Origin: Desulfotignum sp.
GTDB lineage: Bacteria; Desulfobacterota; Desulfobacteria; Desulfobacterales; Desulfobacteraceae
Length of the DNA stretch: 64,000 nucleotides
Assembly: GCA_018399285.1 (NCBI GenBank)
Contig: JAGYOW010000008.1
Span: 1-64,000 of the forward strand
Reading direction: 5' to 3'
Shown here one piece after another: positions 10,201-17,230 of the stretch (position 1 is its first letter; every line of letters starts with the position of its first letter). A model generated the notes under the pieces. It saw nothing but the letters and a program-made list of their open reading frames with translations. It did not search any database and was not told the origin of the DNA. Position numbers and translations under genes: made by a program.

Positions 10201-11477
10201 ATAATGGTGTCCACATCCTTGTTCAAATTCACGGCGGCCGTGGCATGGGCCGTGATCTCATCCGGTTCAAGGTCCGCACCGATCACCCGTCCGCTGATCC
10301 GGCGGCCGGATCCGGTGGTGCCGCATCCGGCGATGGTCATATTCAGCCGGTTCCGGGTGATCCAGTCATCCAGGACTTTGAAAATCGTCTGCACCGCCTG
10401 AACCGGCCGGGACGCGGTCTTGGTGTAACATCCGATCACCGGCACCCGGTCTTTGGTGATCAGAATGCTTTTGGTACTGGTGGACCCCACATCCAGGCCC
10501 AGAAAACCGGCCGACAGATCCAGCTCAAACGGATCTGTATAAATTTCCACTTCCACTTTGTCCACGACATAGGTCTGATGACATGAAAAATCCGGATAAT
10601 CCGACAAAGTCAGGGATAACGGGGGATACCGGTAATTATTTTTTTTAACGGTATCTGTGAAAAACGCCCGGGGAGAGTCAAACGTTTCAGGGACCGGCAT
10701 CCGGCTTGGGAGCTCATCTGCCAGGCACAGGGCCGCTCCCAGAGCCCCGTAGATCTGCGCACAGCCATCAATGGTCAGTGTCAGGCCCAGCAGGGATTCC
10801 AGATATCTTGTAACAGACCGGTTCCGGGATACTCCGCCGCAAAAAATGATTTTACCGGTAAAGATTTTTCCTTTGAACAAAGTATTGGCGATATTTTTGG
10901 CCAGTCCGTGGCAGAGCCCGTCACAGATTTGTTCGATATTATACCCTTCCTGCTGGGCATGAATCAAATCGGTTTTGGCAAACACGGCACACCGGGTGGC
11001 GATGTCGGGCCGCCCCTGCCGGTTGTTCATGGCATATTCACTGATTTCATGGGACCCCTGCAGATTCAGGCGCCGGGCCTGCTGGTCCAGAAAACTGCCG
11101 GTGCCTGCTGCACAGGAGGTGTTGTGCCGGGCCCCGGTATAGTTTCCGGCAGCATCAAACAGGCTTAAGGAAAATTTTTCGCCGCCCACATGAAGTAACG
11201 CATCAAACGAGTTTTTATAAAGGAATTTGGCGGCCCGAATCAGCGCCACCTGGTCATCATACCGTTCATGGCAAAAAACAAATCCGGGCGTGGCATCCGT
11301 GACCGCCACATGTGTCACCGACTGCATCACTTCATGGGACAGCAATCGGGTAAGGCATGCTTTGACATCCCCCTGATGAAAGGCACTGGCTTTGTAAAGA
11401 AGTGTTTTTTTCCCGTCAATCACTGCCATACTGACAGACACAGATCCGACATCGATTCCTGCAATTATATCATTCAT
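7269..11477 (-). CDS. Giant acyl-CoA dehydratase activase: two BcrA/BadF-type ATPase domains plus DUF2229 and HgdB-like part
   Basis: 1402 residues. Residues 1-265 form a first ASKHA ATPase of the 2-hydroxyacyl-CoA dehydratase activator type (IAGIDVGSVSVS, CAAGTGSFLDQQ). Residues about 320-590 form a second (FLGLDVGSTSTKS, IEIGGQDAKF, CAAGTGSFIEEQ). A Cys-rich linker (CQLCSNHCKI) follows, then a DUF2229-like region (VIGIPAALHLFED) and an HgdB-like tail. In known relatives the homodimeric activase uses ATP and a [4Fe-4S] cluster to inject one electron into a dehydratase or benzoyl-CoA reductase. Here both ATPase modules and the partner-like part sit on one chain. The first module has VGGEKFSL where IGGQD is expected, so it may be degenerate. 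The substrate cannot be told from sequence. Start ATG 11477; divergent from the mla operon. Confidence 0.9.
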   Translation of the reverse strand: MNDIIAGIDVGSVSVSMAVIDGKKTLLYKASAFHQGDVKACLTRLLSHEVMQSVTHVAVTDATPGFVFCHERYDDQVALIRAAKFLYKNSFDALLHVGGEKFSLSLFDAAGNYTGARHNTSCAAGTGSFLDQQARRLNLQGSHEISEYAMNNRQGRPDIATRCAVFAKTDLIHAQQEGYNIEQICDGLCHGLAKNIANTLFKGKIFTGKIIFCGGVSRNRSVTRYLESLLGLTLTIDGCAQIYGALGAALCLADELPSRMPVPETFDSPRAFFTDTVKKNNYRYPPLSLTLSDYPDFSCHQTYVVDKVEVEIYTDPFELDLSAGFLGLDVGSTSTKSILITKDRVPVIGCYTKTASRPVQAVQTIFKVLDDWITRNRLNMTIAGCGTTGSGRRISGRVIGADLEPDEITAHATAAVNLNKDVDTIIEIGGQDAKFTLLKHGRVTASVMNTVCAAGTGSFIEEQAEKLMCPLSEYSDQAEGISAPVSSDRCTVFMERDINYFFAEGYEQKEILASVLHSVRDNYLTKVATVGNIGNCILFQGATARNRALVAAFEQKLQKPIHVSQFCHLTGALGVALLASEQNIEHTGFRGFGLWEKTIPVRQEVCQLCSNHCKITIADVDGRPQAYGFLCGRDYDTQKMVSPDTRYSMKKLRKPLSRPVTDNAFAPDAPVIGIPAALHLFEDLVFWEQFFSLLGIKTVTSRQLKHPVSLGKTVAKAEFCAPVMALHGHVSYLLKKVPHVFLPFYFEDKSTQKKIRRQHCYYTQFMPSVLACLDPDESDRLIMPTIKYLYTSFHTKMALYRALKPLMPQGSISFFDIHTAWDTAMEYRKNEQERLAALFKTRTRDINGVKVLLLGRPYTVLPETMNHHIPQIFEKMGIQTFFQDMLDTSEMDLSPIRPLLEEIHWKYAARILESAYAAALTEGLYPVYITSFRCSPDAFGVDYFKRIMEQSNKPYLVLELDEHDSSVGYETRIEAAVRAFTNHFQAFTRPAARPLDFAPLFFDRPEDKTIIFPNWDALTGQLIVSTFKSEGHRALLMEETPETLKKSLLTNTGQCIPLNALAAGFIHTVEKHHLNPADTVLWLNRSDIACNIRLYPYHIQQILKQEGNGFEKSGIYLGELSLFDISYKASINAYFAYMFGGLLRSIGCKIRPYEVMPGDTDRVLSRALDIINQAFATGGSKEQALAQAIPLFRQIRTQDMGTRPKVAIFGDLYVRDNDVMNQDLIHYIEAHGGEVITTPYYKYVKIIAGSYFRKWFKEGKYLSLISNKALLVAMNTMEKKYYPYFEPVLRESDLKIPSACEDVLAQYGIQPEHTGESMDNILKIHHILQEHPDVALLVQTTPAFCCPGLVTEAMAARLEATTGVPIVSITYDVSGGNKNKVIVPFIKYFKRRVPAFPCKATI

Positions 11478-11625
11478 GTTATCATTTCAAATAAAGAATT
11501 ATTCTGGCTGTTTCATTGTGTATTACAATAATAGGTATTGTTTTTTGGCTTTTGTGTCAATCCAATATTCTTGTTTTTTCTATTTCTTGTTTTTTGAAGT
11601 TGATTCAGGTATAAGCTTTAGGATT

Positions 11626-12417
11626 ATGATCACCCGATTAATAGAAACCATTGGAAGTCCTTTTTCCAGTTATATCGAATCCACGGGACGTCTGACCCGG
11701 TTTTTTCTTGCCGGTATCCGGCAGATCGCGGTCTTGCCGTTTCAATGGAACAAAATCCTGGATCAGATCGGATTTATCGGGGCAAAATCCCTGTTTGTCA
11801 TTCTTTTGACCGGCTTGTTCACCGGCATGGTTTTAGGACTCCAGGGATATTACTCGCTGGTGGACTTCGGATCGGAAGCTGCTTTGGGAGCGGCCGTGGC
11901 CCTGAGCCTGATCCGCGAGCTGGGACCGGTTCTGACAGCTATCATGATTACTGCCCGGGCCGGATCGGCCATGACGGCTGAAATCGGGGTCATGCGCATG
12001 TCTGAACAAATCGACGCACTGATCACCATGCAGATCAATCCCGTCCGGTTTATTTTCAGCCCGAGAATCTTAGCCGCACTGATCAGTTTTCCTTTGCTGA
12101 CGGCTTTTTTTGATGTGGTGGGCATATTTGGTGGATTTTTATCCGGTTCCCTGTTAATGGGAATCAATGAAACCGTTTACATGGACAAAGTGATCCAGAG
12201 TGTCAAAATGATAGATATCTGGGGCGGATTCATCAAATCCTTTGTATTTGCCCTGGTGGTCGCCACCATCTGCTGTTACCGGGGATATTTCGCCCACATG
12301 AACAATCAGGGGCAAACCGGTGCCAAAGGGGTTTCTCTGGCCACCACCAGTGCTGTGGTGCAATCGTGCATCTGGATTCTGATCTTTGATTATGCGATCA
12401 CTTATTTTCTGGTATAA
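11626..12417 (+). CDS. mlaE: MlaE-family phospholipid ABC transporter permease
   Basis: 263 residues with about five hydrophobic segments and MlaE hallmarks (LTGLFTGMVLGLQGYYSL, LIRELGPVLTAIMITARAGSAM, AEIGVMRMSEQIDAL). It is the membrane core of the MCE-type system that moves phospholipids between inner and outer membrane. The frame is open upstream to 11476, but the conserved N-terminus starts at ATG 11626, and the upstream part would overlap the divergent activase start, so 11626 is chosen. First gene of mlaE-F-D-A, with mlaF 5 bp on. Confidence 0.93.
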   Translation: MITRLIETIGSPFSSYIESTGRLTRFFLAGIRQIAVLPFQWNKILDQIGFIGAKSLFVILLTGLFTGMVLGLQGYYSLVDFGSEAALGAAVALSLIRELGPVLTAIMITARAGSAMTAEIGVMRMSEQIDALITMQINPVRFIFSPRILAALISFPLLTAFFDVVGIFGGFLSGSLLMGINETVYMDKVIQSVKMIDIWGGFIKSFVFALVVATICCYRGYFAHMNNQGQTGAKGVSLATTSAVVQSCIWILIFDYAITYFLV

Positions 12418-12422
12418 GAGCT

Positions 12423-13184
12423 ATGACCCAGCCTTTTATTGAATTCAAAAACGTATACAAACGATTCGGCAACCTGGAAGTTCTCAAAGGGGTCAATCTG
12501 TCCATAGAAAAAGGGACCGTCACCGTGGTGATCGGTAAAAGCGGTTCCGGCAAATCCGTTCTCCTAAAGCATATCGTGGGCCTGGTTCAAGAAGATGAAG
12601 GAGACGTGCTGATCCAGGGCAAGTCACTGAACCGGCTTTCCGGCAAACAGGCCAGGCAGTTTAAAAAAAATATGAGTTACATGTTTCAGGACAATGCATT
12701 GTTTGATTTTCTCACGGCATTTGAAAACATTGCACTGCCGCTGGCGGAAACCACCCGGATGACGGTTGAACAAATCCGGAAAAAAGTCCATGACCGCATG
12801 GCCCGGTTGAGTATTGAGGGCATCGACCATAAATACCCGTCAGAACTGTCCGGCGGCATGCGCAAACGGGTGGCCCTGGCCAGGGCTCTGGTGACGGATC
12901 CGGAACTGATTCTGTTTGATGAGCCCACCACAGGCCTGGACCCGATACGCAAAAATGACGTACACCATTTGATCCGGGAATTCCAGAAACAGTTCGGATT
13001 TACCGCTGTGATCGTCAGCCATGATATCCCGGACATTTTTGATCTGGCACAACAGATCGCGTTACTGGATGAAGGAAAGATTGTTTTCAAAGGGACCAGG
13101 CAGGAAATCATGGCATGTGAACATGAAACAGCGTGTGCATTTATCAGAGGAAGGGAAATGTTGTATGACCGATCGAAAACGTGA
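12423..13184 (+). CDS. mlaF: MlaF-family ABC ATPase
   Basis: 253 residues. ATP-binding subunit energising MlaE at the inner face of the membrane. Walker A GKSGSGKS at 38-45, Q-loop MFQDNALFD, signature LSGGMRKRVALARAL, Walker B LILFDEPTTGLDP and switch His in VSHDI are all present. The FDFLTAFENIALPL stretch is typical of the MlaF/Ttg2A branch. Its 3' end overlaps mlaD by 20 bp, which indicates coupled translation. Confidence 0.95.
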   Translation: MTQPFIEFKNVYKRFGNLEVLKGVNLSIEKGTVTVVIGKSGSGKSVLLKHIVGLVQEDEGDVLIQGKSLNRLSGKQARQFKKNMSYMFQDNALFDFLTAFENIALPLAETTRMTVEQIRKKVHDRMARLSIEGIDHKYPSELSGGMRKRVALARALVTDPELILFDEPTTGLDPIRKNDVHHLIREFQKQFGFTAVIVSHDIPDIFDLAQQIALLDEGKIVFKGTRQEIMACEHETACAFIRGREMLYDRSKT

Positions 13185-13617
13185 TTTTTATGTGGGTGTT
13201 TTTGTCATTGTCACCGTTATCTGCACCGGGTATCTGTTTCTGGTTGTGGGGGAATTCTCCCGATTTTTTAATGACCGGTACACCATTCATGGCTATTTTT
13301 CTTCGGTATCCGGCCTGAAAAAAGGGGCATCTGTGGATCTGGCAGGGGTTCGGGTCGGAAATGTGTCTGATATTGCCATTGACCCAGACCATCTGGTGGC
13401 AAAGGTAACAATGGAAATTGACAGTCGAATTGAAATTTCTGAAGACAGTATCGCTTCCATCAGAACCGCAGGTATTATCGGTGAAAAATTCATTGAAATT
13501 CTGCCGGGTGGCTCCGATTTCATGCTGGCTGAAGACGACGAAATCGAAAATACCGAATCCTCTCTGGATATTGAATCATTGATAAAAAAATTCATTTTTA
13601 ACAATGATTCTCCTTGA
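13165..13617 (+). CDS. mlaD: MCE-domain substrate-binding protein MlaD
   Basis: 150 residues. One N-terminal membrane anchor (VGVFVIVTVICTGYLFLVVG) is followed by a single MCE domain (GYFSSVSGLKKGASVDLAGVRVG, AGIIGEKFIEILPGG). It forms the periplasmic hexamer that hands lipid to or from MlaE. Start ATG 13165 is preceded by a GAGGAAGGG ribosome site inside mlaF; the open frame continues upstream to 13021 only as a shadow of mlaF. An acidic tail (AEDDEIENTESSLDIESL) ends the protein. Confidence 0.93.
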   Translation: MTDRKRDFYVGVFVIVTVICTGYLFLVVGEFSRFFNDRYTIHGYFSSVSGLKKGASVDLAGVRVGNVSDIAIDPDHLVAKVTMEIDSRIEISEDSIASIRTAGIIGEKFIEILPGGSDFMLAEDDEIENTESSLDIESLIKKFIFNNDSP

Positions 13618-13659
13618 GACTGAAAACCATATCAACCACATACCAAGGAAACAGGTCAA

Positions 13660-14472
13660 ATGAAACACATAAATCAATATCAATGGATGCTCATTCTGGG
13701 AATCTGTGTCATAATCGGTCTGGTATCACCACCGGCATGGTCCCAGTCACCTTCGGCTGAAAATCAAGCGACTGTGCAGCCCACTGAACCGAAGACCGAC
13801 CCATCAACCGATCCTTTTTTTGAAGATGATTTTTTTGAAGATGGACCGGCCGGTAATGCTGTCGCCCCTGTGGCGGATCCATTTTTTTATTTTAATTATG
13901 CCATGTATGTGGTCAACGATAACTTGTATTATTATGTACTCAAGCCCGTTGCCACCGGGTATAAAACCGTTGTGCCCACACCGGCCCGAAAGGGGATCCG
14001 GAATTTTTTCCATAACCTGATGTTTCCCATCCGTTTTGCAAACAATCTGCTGCAGTGGAAACTGCAGCAGGCCGCAGACGAATTCGGTATTTTTCTGGTT
14101 AACTCAACTGCCGGAATTCTGGGATTCAACCAGGTAGCCCAGAAACACCTGGATATGCATACCCAAAAAGAAGATCTGGGCCAGACGCTGGGAACATACG
14201 GAATCAAGGAAGGATTTTATCTGGTTTTACCGGTTCTCGGGCCGTCCACGCTTCGGGATGCCATCGGCATGGCCGGAGATTCTTTTGTGCTGGATCCCAT
14301 CGACTATGTCTCTGCCTGGGAATTGGAACTGGGACTCGATGTCCTGGACATCGTCAACCGGACATCTTTCCGCATCGGTGACTATGAAAGTATGAAAAAA
14401 GCGGCACTGGATCCTTATGTGGCCATCCGGGACGCCTATATTCAGAATCGGCGGATGCAGGTCAGTCAATAA
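13660..14472 (+). CDS. mlaA: MlaA (VacJ) family outer-membrane phospholipid protein
   Basis: 270 residues. N-terminal signal sequence (hydrophobic 9-26, AWSQS cleavage region) without a lipobox Cys, so unlike E. coli MlaA it may be a soluble or non-lipidated form. The MlaA domain starts at DPFFYFNYAMYVVNDNLYYY and continues through NLMFPIRFANNLLQ, LVNSTAGILGF and LPVLGPSTLRDA. It extracts misplaced phospholipid from the outer leaflet. It follows mlaD by 42 bp. Neither mlaC (periplasmic carrier) nor mlaB is present nearby. Its last 11 bp overlap the convergent hydrolase gene. Confidence 0.93.
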   Translation: MKHINQYQWMLILGICVIIGLVSPPAWSQSPSAENQATVQPTEPKTDPSTDPFFEDDFFEDGPAGNAVAPVADPFFYFNYAMYVVNDNLYYYVLKPVATGYKTVVPTPARKGIRNFFHNLMFPIRFANNLLQWKLQQAADEFGIFLVNSTAGILGFNQVAQKHLDMHTQKEDLGQTLGTYGIKEGFYLVLPVLGPSTLRDAIGMAGDSFVLDPIDYVSAWELELGLDVLDIVNRTSFRIGDYESMKKAALDPYVAIRDAYIQNRRMQVSQ

Positions 14473-15274
14473 TCGGAAACAGATCCTTGCGCCGGTGAGG
14501 CAGAAAATACCGCATACGATGAGACCGGACATGCGCAAGCTGTTTCGGATCCAATGTGACAAAATGTAAATGATTTTTTTGGGGTAAAGACCGGGAGATC
14601 AGTTTCCCGTCCGGTCCGATCACCAAGGAGAGACCGGGAAATTCCAATCCCGCCCCATTATCCCCGGACTGATTCACCGCTGCCACAAATACCCCATTAT
14701 CAAATGCCCGAGCCGGCAGGTGCCGCATCCAGGAAGTAAATTTGTCCTCTTGACCCCCCCGGGGAGACGCATGGGGCAAAACAATGAGGTCCGCCCCCTG
14801 CAATGCCATGGCCGTGGACAGTTCCGGGAAATGGGCATCATAACAAAGCTGGATACCAAATTTCACCCTGGCATGCTCAAATACCTGAATTTGGGATCCG
14901 GGCGTGAAAAGCCCCTGTTCATTGGGCGCAATATGCAGTTTCTGATATTTGCCGTAAGGGGTATGGGGGATGAATACCAGGTGAGACCCGTAAACCCGCT
15001 CATTGATTTTTTCAGCCAGACCGATCAGAATCGCCAGATTCAGGTGATCAGACAACCGGGCAAAAGTTTGGATCAAACGGGAATCAATGGGTGAGACTTG
15101 TTTGAAAAACCGATGATCCGTGCCATACCCGGTAAGTGTCATTTCCGGAAAAATGACCATATCCGCGCCTTTGCGGGCGGCCGTTGAAATAATATCGAAA
15201 CAGGTGTTCAGATTGGTTTTAAATCGGTTGCACAAGCAGGTAACGATGGCCAGACAAAGGGTCACCGGTTTCAT
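14462..15274 (-). CDS. Carbon-nitrogen hydrolase (nitrilase superfamily)
   Basis: 270 residues. The catalytic triad of the superfamily is visible: Glu44 in FPEMTLTGYG, Lys112 in YQKLHIAPNEQ and Cys144 in IQLCYDAHFPEL. Members hydrolyse amides, ureido compounds or omega-amides; the exact substrate is not readable. Start ATG overlaps the stop of ahbA by ATGA, so the two are co-translated. The 3' end overlaps mlaA on the other strand. The link to heme or sulfur metabolism is by position only. Confidence 0.88.
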   Translation of the reverse strand: MKPVTLCLAIVTCLCNRFKTNLNTCFDIISTAARKGADMVIFPEMTLTGYGTDHRFFKQVSPIDSRLIQTFARLSDHLNLAILIGLAEKINERVYGSHLVFIPHTPYGKYQKLHIAPNEQGLFTPGSQIQVFEHARVKFGIQLCYDAHFPELSTAMALQGADLIVLPHASPRGGQEDKFTSWMRHLPARAFDNGVFVAAVNQSGDNGAGLEFPGLSLVIGPDGKLISRSLPQKNHLHFVTLDPKQLAHVRSHRMRYFLPHRRKDLFPIID

Positions 15275-15726
15275 AGCTTGAAATTGGCAGAAATCTTAAA
15301 TACCCGGGTTGCGGGAAGATTCAATATGGGAAAAACCCCGGTCTGGCGGGAAATCTCTTCTAAGGATTCAGCAATCTGATCCCGGGAAGGAGCGATAAAA
15401 GTGAACCAGATGTTGAACTCATGGTCCCGCATGTAATTGTGAGTGACACCAGCATACGCATTGACGGTTCGGGTGAACAGATCGATTTTTTCCTCCGGAA
15501 CTTTTGCTGTACAAAGAGTGGAATAATACCCTAAACGATCCGGACTGAAATTGCCGCCGATACGCCGGACTACCTGTAAATCCTTCATGGTCTGAATCCG
15601 CGCGATAAGTTCTTCCTCGGAGAGGTCCAGTTTTTCCGCGAGCACCCGAAAGGGGCGGGCATCAATGGGAAAATCCATCTGAATCATGTTGAGGATAGCT
15701 TTGTCAGTCTCGCTGATGGCAGTCAT
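15271..15726 (-). CDS. ahbA: Siroheme decarboxylase subunit, AhbA type (Lrp/AsnC-like fold)
   Basis: 151 residues. An N-terminal winged-helix-like part (about 5-60) resembles Lrp/AsnC regulators, but the family features of the siroheme decarboxylase are present: VVRRIGGNFSPDRLGYYSTLCTAKVPEE, GVTHNYMRDHEFNIWFTFIAPS, and ATRVFKISANF at the end. AhbA pairs with AhbB to convert siroheme to didecarboxysiroheme in the alternative heme pathway of sulfate reducers. The partner ahbB and the radical-SAM genes ahbC/ahbD are not in this window. Automatic annotation may call it an Lrp regulator; the NYMRDH...NIWFTF block argues against that. Confidence 0.83.
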   Translation of the reverse strand: MTAISETDKAILNMIQMDFPIDARPFRVLAEKLDLSEEELIARIQTMKDLQVVRRIGGNFSPDRLGYYSTLCTAKVPEEKIDLFTRTVNAYAGVTHNYMRDHEFNIWFTFIAPSRDQIAESLEEISRQTGVFPILNLPATRVFKISANFKL

Positions 15727-15818
15727 GTATCAATCCTGTAGAAGGTTGGGCCGGAAAAGGGATCAGGGTTAATAAAACCGACATAAAGCAAGCCTGATCC
15801 CAAGGAACAGTAAACGAC

Positions 15819-15850
15819 AAAGGCCCTGTTTTCGTAGAAACAGGGCCTTT
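15819..15850 (-). terminator. Rho-independent terminator of dsrC
   Basis: A 13-bp perfect inverted repeat (AAAGGCCCTGTTT / AAACAGGGCCTTT) with a 6-base loop lies 27 bp after the dsrC stop. The T-run on the minus strand is short, so efficiency is uncertain. Confidence 0.75.
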
Positions 15851-15876
15851 GAAAATCGATCAAATCAACCAGCGGC

Positions 15877-16194
15877 TTATACGCATCCGGTCGGTTTAGG
15901 AAGACCAGCCATTTTACAGGCACCTTTGCCGGGGCCGGAGGGAAACAGCTCATAAATGTGTTTGAGCTTGAACTTAGTGAGTTTGGAAAGAACCCGGACC
16001 ATGGGAGCAATCCCGTTTTTCTCATAATAGTCCTGGAGCACTTTTACCAGCTGCCAGTGCTCATCGGTCATTTCCTCAATTCCTTCCTGGGTTTTCACAT
16101 AATCCACCCATTCTTCTGAATAGGAATTGTAGTCAAGAAGGAACCCATCCTCATCTACTTCAAATGTTTTCCCGTTAAATTCAATTGTTGCCAT
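15877..16194 (-). CDS. dsrC: DsrC, dissimilatory sulfite reductase-associated sulfur carrier
   Basis: 105 residues. The C-terminal swinging arm has both redox cysteines, Cys93 and the penultimate Cys104, ten residues apart (GACKMAGLPKPTGCV). This marks a true DsrC rather than TusE, which keeps only the penultimate Cys. In sulfate reduction DsrC carries sulfite-derived sulfur as a trisulfide that membrane or HdrB-like complexes reduce. A strong ribosome site (AGGAGGAAAG) lies 5 bp before ATG. It has its own promoter and terminator, as expected for an abundant protein usually unlinked to dsrAB. It lies just downstream of the flx/hdr-like operon. Confidence 0.96.
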   Translation of the reverse strand: MATIEFNGKTFEVDEDGFLLDYNSYSEEWVDYVKTQEGIEEMTDEHWQLVKVLQDYYEKNGIAPMVRVLSKLTKFKLKHIYELFPSGPGKGACKMAGLPKPTGCV

Positions 16195-16285
16195 GTAAAC
16201 TTTCCTCCTGTAAATTGTTTTTTTCTATCACGTTAAGACATATCCTGTCTTGGCTTCTAAGGTCAGCCTCGATAATTGAAATCTA

Positions 16286-16314
16286 AACATATCTCAGCGG
16301 CCTGTTCTTGTCAA
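16286..16314 (-). promoter_or_regulatory. dsrC: Sigma-70-type promoter for dsrC
   Basis: On the minus strand TTGACA (16314-16309) and TATGTT (16291-16286) are separated by 17 bp. Transcription would start near 16279, giving a leader of about 85 nt before the dsrC ATG. No clear terminator is seen between the flxA-like stop and this promoter, so read-through from the redox operon is also possible. Confidence 0.7.
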
Positions 16315-16363
16315 TAAAGAATCATATTGAAACATAAAAAATTAAACGCCAACTCCTTTGAAT

Positions 16364-17209
16364 TTAATATTCTTTCGGAGTCTGGTTGATCTCTTCCAGT
16401 GTAAACACCGGACCGTCTTTGCACACCAGTTCCTTGCCGATATTGCAGCGCCCGCACATACCGATGCCGCACTTCATCCGGTTTTCCAGAGACATGATAA
16501 TCTGATGGGGCTGATATCCCAGTTTGGTCAACGCCGGCTGGGTAAACTTGATCATAATGGGCGGTCCGCACACAATGGCGTAGGTGTCTTCATCGGCAAC
16601 CGGTGCATTGTCCTCCACCACCTGGGGCACAAATCCGGTATGGTACTTCCAATCGGGGTCATCCGTGCCGTCCACGGTGATGTGCATGTTGATATCATCC
16701 CGTTTTTCCCAGTCAAACAGTTCTTCCCGGTATAACAGCATGCCGGGAGAACGGGCCCCGTAAACCACATCAATGTTTTTGAATTTTTTCCGGTTGGCCG
16801 GATCCAGCATATAGACAATGGAGGACCGCAATGTGGTGAATGCGAAACCACCACCGATGATGACCACATTTTTGTTTTCCAGTTTGTCCCAGGGATACCA
16901 GTTGCCCAGAGGACCTCTGATGCCCATGATATCCCCTTTCTTCATGTTGTGAAGATGGGTGGTGACCACACCGGTCCGGAATACCGTGAATTTGACAAAT
17001 CCCTTTTCCACCGGAGATGAGGCGATGCCGATGGGAATTTCACCCACGCCGGGGATGGACAGTTCTGCAAACTGGCCGGCTTTGTAGGCAAACTTTTCTT
17101 CATCCTCCGGATTTACAAACACAAAAGTAAACGTTTTAAGGGATTTATCTTCCGTTGCCACTTCAATATCATCAATGCGAACCGGATACGGCAAATAGGG
17201 GTTTTCCAT
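16364..17209 (-). CDS. flxA: FAD/NAD(P)-binding oxidoreductase, FlxA / sulfhydrogenase-gamma type
   Basis: 281 residues. Ferredoxin-reductase-like FAD domain (AGQFAELSIPGVGEIPIGIAS, residues about 45-65), NAD(P) domain beginning VVIIGGGFAFTTLRS, and a C-terminal [2Fe-2S] ligand set in KCGIGMCGRCNIGKELVCKDGP. Such subunits exchange hydride with NAD(P)H and pass electrons to the FeS subunits of HydABGD-like or FlxABCD complexes. Last gene of the eight-gene operon, 21 bp after the flxB-like gene. The Cys motif is the PyrK-like one. Which pyridine nucleotide is used cannot be told. Confidence 0.88.
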   Translation of the reverse strand: MENPYLPYPVRIDDIEVATEDKSLKTFTFVFVNPEDEEKFAYKAGQFAELSIPGVGEIPIGIASSPVEKGFVKFTVFRTGVVTTHLHNMKKGDIMGIRGPLGNWYPWDKLENKNVVIIGGGFAFTTLRSSIVYMLDPANRKKFKNIDVVYGARSPGMLLYREELFDWEKRDDINMHITVDGTDDPDWKYHTGFVPQVVEDNAPVADEDTYAIVCGPPIMIKFTQPALTKLGYQPHQIIMSLENRMKCGIGMCGRCNIGKELVCKDGPVFTLEEINQTPKEY

Positions 17210-17230
17210 GTGAATTCTCCTTGATGTTCG

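Noticed and set aside
11476-11625. Upstream extension of mlaE
   Set aside because: Overlaps the divergent activase start and carries no MlaE-like sequence.
13021-13164. Upstream extension of mlaD
   Set aside because: Entirely inside mlaF; the MCE anchor and ribosome site fix the start at 13165.
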